From NCBI GenBank assembly GCA_045660385.1, contig JAZRDT010000134.1, positions 1-34,177 on the forward strand: DNA of 34,177 bases, written 5' to 3'. Made by a program: the position numbers and the translations under genes. Source of the DNA: UBA1189 sp045660385. GTDB taxonomy: Bacteria; Bacteroidota; Bacteroidia; Bacteroidales; Bacteroidaceae. Under the pieces are notes generated by a model. It saw only the letters and a program-made list of their open reading frames with translations. It had not been told where the DNA came from and ran no database searches. This document shows, piece by piece, positions 31,020 through 34,177 of the stretch (the first letter of the stretch is position 1; each line of letters opens with the position of its first letter).

Positions 31020-31767
31020 CTACAATATAAATATCTTGAGGATAAGCCACATCGACCAGAAAGAGAGCGTGGCCAGGCACAGAGGTGCCGGCACTGCAGC
31101 GGTCCTGTTTCTCTATCACACGACAAAACTCATCAATCGTCATCTTGCCTCGCCCCACCTCGAGCAGAGTACCCACGACTGCACGTACCATGTTACGCAA
31201 GAAACGATCGGCTTGGATAACAAAACGCCACTCATGTTCAGTCACCTGCTCCCATCGGGCTTGCATGATCCGACAGTTATTGGTAGCCACATCGGTATGG
31301 AGTTTGCTGAAGCTGGTGAAGTCAGTATAGTGAAACAGACGGGTTGCTGCCTCATTCATGAGCGCAAAGTCAGGAGCATGAAACAAACGCATGGAACGGT
31401 GGCGACTGAAGGGGTCCTTCGCTGTGGAAATATAATAGTGATATGTACGTGCCGTAGCACTGAAACGCGCATGAGCATCGGAGCATACAGGCTGCACAGC
31501 CTGCACAGCAATATCAGCAGGAAGGAGACGATTGAGTTTGTCGACAAGGTGCCGACAATCAACATCACACTCGGCATCGAAATGGGCAATCATCTTCTGG
31601 GCATGCACACCCGCATCGGTGCGCCCGGCGCCAACAATGGGAGTATCAACACGAAGCAAGGTACTAAGAGCCTTGGCGAGGGTCTCTTGTACAGAGTTGC
31701 CATTCGGTTGTATCTGCCAGCCATGATAGGCTGTACCATCATAGGATAGGGTAATAAAGTAACGCAT
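31015..31767 (-). CDS. truA: tRNA pseudouridine(38-40) synthase
   Basis: TruA converts uridines 38-40 of the tRNA anticodon arm to pseudouridine. The 250-residue chain starts YFITLSYDGTAYHGWQIQPNG, has GAGRTDAGVHAQ with the catalytic Asp51, and later YHYYIST, FHYTDFTSFSK and ADRFLRNMVRAVVGTLLEVG near 200, all standard. It begins one base before the rsmE stop codon region ends (gap of one base), so the two are tightly coupled. Its stop codon lies inside the terminator stem. Confidence 0.95.
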   Translation of the reverse strand: MRYFITLSYDGTAYHGWQIQPNGNSVQETLAKALSTLLRVDTPIVGAGRTDAGVHAQKMIAHFDAECDVDCRHLVDKLNRLLPADIAVQAVQPVCSDAHARFSATARTYHYYISTAKDPFSRHRSMRLFHAPDFALMNEAATRLFHYTDFTSFSKLHTDVATNNCRIMQARWEQVTEHEWRFVIQADRFLRNMVRAVVGTLLEVGRGKMTIDEFCRVIEKQDRCSAGTSVPGHALFLVDVAYPQDIYIVG

Positions 31768-31768
31768 G

Positions 31769-32467
31769 TCAAGAATTAACGATATTCATCATATGAACAG
31801 CCACCAATGCGGCAGTCTCCGTACGCAAGCGCGACCTACCCAACGTGATGGGACGGAAGCCGTAGGTCATAGCCTTCTGCACCTCCTCAGGGCTGAAGTC
31901 GCCCTCAGGACCGATGAGTACGAGCGCATTCCCACCCGGTTGCAACGCTTGCAGCAACGCCTCCTTCTCACCCTCGTAGCAGTGAGCGATAAACTTCTGA
32001 CCCTCGAAGGGCTGGGAAACAAACTTATCAAACGGAGTCATACCGTTGAGCATGGGCAATGTAGGCTTGAGCGACTGCTTCATGGCCGAAACGAGGATCT
32101 TCTCCACACGTTCAGTCTTCACAACCCTACGTTCCGAGAAACGACAGTCCAGAAAGGTAAGTTCATCAAACCCAATCTCTGTGGCCTTCTCGGCAAACCA
32201 CTCGATACGATCCATATTCTTCGTGGGAGCCATGGCCAGATGCAGGTGTCCGCGCCACAGAGGATCGGGCGTTATCGTCTCTACAATACGCACATAGCAG
32301 CGCTTTCCGCTAATCATGTCGATCTCGGCACGATAGAACGAACCTTTTCCGTCGGTGAGCATCACCTCAGAACCTTCAGCAAGACGCAACACACGAATGG
32401 CATGAGCAGCCTCATCCTGAGGCAACTCAAGCGTCGTGGCAATATCGGGGGTATAGAATAGATGCAT
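31769..32467 (-). CDS. rsmE: 16S rRNA (uracil(1498)-N3)-methyltransferase
   Basis: RsmE is a SPOUT-class enzyme that methylates U1498 of 16S rRNA. The 232 residues begin MHLFYTPDIATTLELPQDEAAHAIRVLRL, the PUA-like N-terminal domain, and carry the SPOUT knot motif ALVLIGPEGDFSPEEV near 180 and FRPITLGRSRLRTETAALVAV at the end. Length is normal. It lies 20 bp after the DUF151 gene and one base before truA, forming a three-gene operon of RNA and nucleic-acid enzymes. Confidence 0.95.
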   Translation of the reverse strand: MHLFYTPDIATTLELPQDEAAHAIRVLRLAEGSEVMLTDGKGSFYRAEIDMISGKRCYVRIVETITPDPLWRGHLHLAMAPTKNMDRIEWFAEKATEIGFDELTFLDCRFSERRVVKTERVEKILVSAMKQSLKPTLPMLNGMTPFDKFVSQPFEGQKFIAHCYEGEKEALLQALQPGGNALVLIGPEGDFSPEEVQKAMTYGFRPITLGRSRLRTETAALVAVHMMNIVNS

Positions 32468-32487
32468 AGTATTTTGAATGCTCCGGA

Positions 32488-33042
32488 TTAACTTTGATTT
32501 TCTTCTCTCTCACGAATCACATCGCGCAGATGGGCTGCAAGCTCATAATCTTCGCGTTCAATGGCTGTGCGCAACACACCACGCAACACATCCGTATTCA
32601 TCACGGTGATGGGCATAGAGTAAGCTCCCCCACCCTCGTCGCGCATACATTGAGTATTGAGCAATTCCTCACCAATATAAATAGGACAGCCCTGGTGCAG
32701 AGCTATAGCCAACGCATCTGAAGTACGGGCGTCAACATTGACCAGTTGGCCTTGCTGCTCGCATACGAGGTACGAGTAGAACACACCACCCTGCACCTTA
32801 TATATATATACCTCACATATACGGATTGAAAACGCATCGGCCATATTGGCAAAAAGGTCATGAAGCATGGGACGCTCTGCAGACACCTCTTTGAGGTACA
32901 TGGCTATGGCCTGCGCCTCAAGCAAACCTACCATAATGGGCAAACTACGATTGCCATCTTTCTCGCGCAGCAAAGCGATGTAGAACTTATCGTTCGTAGC
33001 ACGCTGCAGCAGGTCTTGCACTATGAGCTCCACTTTAGTCAT
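32488..33042 (-). CDS. Bifunctional nuclease family protein (DUF151) with UVR tail
   Basis: A 184-residue protein with a DUF151 domain at about 1-130 (KVELIVQDLL, PIMVGLLEAQAIAMYL, VDARTSDALAIALHQGCPIYI) followed by a UvrB/UvrC-type UVR motif at the C-terminus (LRTAIEREDYELAAHLRDVIRERE). Plant and bacterial DUF151 proteins have been called bifunctional nucleases; the exact role here is uncertain. The start is set at 33042 because an ATG at 33069 is only 2 bp past the end of an exact -7 element (33078-33071) and so would lie at or before the transcription start. It heads the operon with rsmE and truA. Confidence 0.85.
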   Translation of the reverse strand: MTKVELIVQDLLQRATNDKFYIALLREKDGNRSLPIMVGLLEAQAIAMYLKEVSAERPMLHDLFANMADAFSIRICEVYIYKVQGGVFYSYLVCEQQGQLVNVDARTSDALAIALHQGCPIYIGEELLNTQCMRDEGGGAYSMPITVMNTDVLRGVLRTAIEREDYELAAHLRDVIREREENQS

Positions 33043-33070
33043 TGGGATATCGTTATTTTCGTTTATCATG

Positions 33071-33100
33071 CAAAGGTAACCATTTTTTTAGAAACACAAA
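33071..33100 (-). promoter_or_regulatory. Promoter of DUF151-rsmE-truA operon
   Basis: Minus-strand TTTG (33100-33097), an 18-bp spacer and TACCTTTG (33078-33071) match the consensus. Its position fixes the DUF151 translation start downstream of 33065. Confidence 0.65.
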
Positions 33101-33170
33101 AGAGCGCCCAGCTGTTTTCCACCACACAAAAGAAAGCCTCCACACCGACCTCTGACAGCAGAAAAAGAGT

Positions 33171-33197
33171 AGTAGGACACCCAATGGGCGCCCTACT
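33171..33197 (-). terminator. Terminator after rubrerythrin gene
   Basis: A 12-bp stem with two G-U pairs (33171-33182 with 33186-33197) closes a three-base loop. On the minus strand it is followed by ACTCTTTTTC, 53 bp after the rubrerythrin stop. Confidence 0.75.
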
Positions 33198-33249
33198 CTC
33201 TCAAAAAACTACATTTAAGCGGTTATATCAATCCTATAACCAGGATTTA

Positions 33250-33828
33250 TCAATAGTTCTCCTTCTGAACTTCGAAGTATGCCTGGGGATGCAAGCAAGC
33301 AGGACATGCCTTGGGTGCCTCTTCAGCCTCAACGATGAAGCCACAGTTGCGGCACTGCCAGAACACCTTACCATCCTTCTTGAATACGGTACCCTCCTCT
33401 ACATTCTTGAGCAACTCGAGGTAGCGCTCTTCGTGGCCCTTTTCTGCGATTGCGATATTGCGATACATGGCAGCAATTGCAGGGAAACCCTCTTCAGCTG
33501 CAATATCAGCAAACTTAGGATAGTCGTCCACCCACTCCTCGTGCTCACCAGCAGCTGCAGCACGGAGGTTCTCCATGGTGGTACCGATAACACCTGCAGG
33601 GAACTTAGCAGTAATCTCCACCATTCCACCTTCGAGATACTTGAACATGCGTTTTGCATGCTCCTTCTCCTGCTCTGCAGTTTCTGTGAAGATAGCAGCA
33701 ATCTGTTCGAAACCCTCCTTCTTTGCCTGACTTGCAAAATAGGTGTAACGCATACGTGCCTGTGACTCACCAGCGAATGACATCATCAAATTCTTCTCGG
33801 TCTGTGTTCCTTTAATACTCTTAGCCAT
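33250..33828 (-). CDS. rbr: Rubrerythrin
   Basis: A 192-residue cytoplasmic peroxidase with a diiron ferritin-like domain and a rubredoxin domain, protecting anaerobes from hydrogen peroxide. The first domain shows FAGESQARMRYTYFA, TAEQEKEHAKRMF and later AEKGHEERYLELL, supplying the Glu and His iron ligands. The C-terminal rubredoxin part has CRNCGFIVE and CPACLHPQAYF, the two CxxC pairs that bind one iron. Length is standard. It is a single-gene unit with an excellent promoter and a terminator. An oxidative-stress regulator site was not recognised. Confidence 0.96.
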   Translation of the reverse strand: MAKSIKGTQTEKNLMMSFAGESQARMRYTYFASQAKKEGFEQIAAIFTETAEQEKEHAKRMFKYLEGGMVEITAKFPAGVIGTTMENLRAAAAGEHEEWVDDYPKFADIAAEEGFPAIAAMYRNIAIAEKGHEERYLELLKNVEEGTVFKKDGKVFWQCRNCGFIVEAEEAPKACPACLHPQAYFEVQKENY

Positions 33829-33915
33829 AATTATCTTTTTAATAGGTTTATATTTTAATTATTTATTTTTTCTTGTTACGGGTCAACTGTTCGTCGTCAA
33901 CTCATTTTCACGTTG

Positions 33916-33947
33916 CAAAGATAAAGCAAGTTTTTTTACCACACAAA
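33916..33947 (-). promoter_or_regulatory. Rubrerythrin promoter
   Basis: Minus-strand TTTG (33947-33944), a 20-bp spacer and TATCTTTG (33923-33916) match the Bacteroidetes consensus; the leader is about 80 bp. Confidence 0.75.
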
Positions 33948-33988
33948 TAGACTCCATTTATCGACCGATAAACAGCGGCTATAAAGCA

Positions 33989-34177
33989 TTAAATTGCAAA
34001 TGTTACCGAGAACCGTGTGCATCCCTCTACGGACGTCACGCTCAGCGTGCCGCGGTGCAGACGCACAATCTGGCGTGACAAAGCAAGGCCGATGCCCGAG
34101 CCCTGTGGCTTGGTGGTGAAGAAGGGGATGAATATCTTCTCCTGCACCTCGGGCAGTATGCCGGGACCATTGTCTGT
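33989..34177 (-). CDS. Histidine kinase, C-terminal end (partial)
   Basis: The last 63 codons of a sensor histidine kinase running in from the right edge on the minus strand. The visible part is the end of the HATPase_c domain: DNGPGILPEVQEKIF (G1 box), FIPFFTTK (F box) and GSGIGLALSRQIVRLH (G2 box), then the closing beta strands and a TAA at 33991-33989. The sensor and dimerisation regions are outside the window, so neither signal nor partner regulator can be given. The FFTTKPQGSGIGL form is typical of NtrB-like single kinases. Confidence 0.85.
   Translation of the reverse strand, partial: TDNGPGILPEVQEKIFIPFFTTKPQGSGIGLALSRQIVRLHRGTLSVTSVEGCTRFSVTFAI

Overview
The window is chromosomal DNA from a member of the Bacteroidales, most likely Prevotellaceae or a close relative. 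Evidence: upstream regions carry the Bacteroidetes promoter pattern (TTTG, about 19-20 bp, TAnnTTTG) and lack Shine-Dalgarno sequences. Several genes belong to families largely confined to this phylum (DUF5683, DUF3256, DUF5715, type B L31, bifunctional nuclease with a UVR tail). There are plant and host glycan enzymes but no SusC/SusD pair. The genus cannot be fixed from sequence alone. No rRNA, tRNA, CRISPR array, prophage or complete insertion sequence was seen.

Layout. 1-4630 (+): end of valS, a membrane-anchored coiled-coil protein whose first residues come from a REP-like repeat, then a secreted GH29 fucosidase with a secreted partner protein. 4656-6610 (-): trmB and mrp, separated by an AT-rich palindrome. 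6687-8200 (+): a membrane protein with an M15/VanY-like tail (DUF5715), then about 390 bp of decayed sequence containing what I read as a dead 'smalltalk' microprotein gene. 8221-9048 (-): a lipoprotein. 9235-11300 (+): cca plus an AlbA_2/Schlafen-domain protein. 11336-17820 (-): lpxB and surE with a two-gene xylan module (GH10-CE1 and GH43) between them.

18037-24524 (+): parA, parB, DUF5683, an LysM lytic transglycosylase and the bifunctional Rel/SpoT gene, a housekeeping run. 24708-25352 (+): a DUF3256 exported protein. 25454-30966 (-): rpmE2, an SGNH hydrolase, a sugar permease with ribokinase, an orphan Dam-type methylase and an EamA transporter. 31015-33042 (-): truA, rsmE and the DUF151 nuclease. 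33250-34177 (-): rubrerythrin and the tail of a histidine kinase.

Most of the window is ordinary core chromosome. The least explained features are the repeat that supplies a protein N-terminus (342-480), the dead microprotein gene (8056-8165), the xylan module between surE and lpxB, two hairpin-forming AT-rich intergenic elements, and the regulatory DNA between surE and parA. I did not find convincing evidence for a wholly new multi-gene system.
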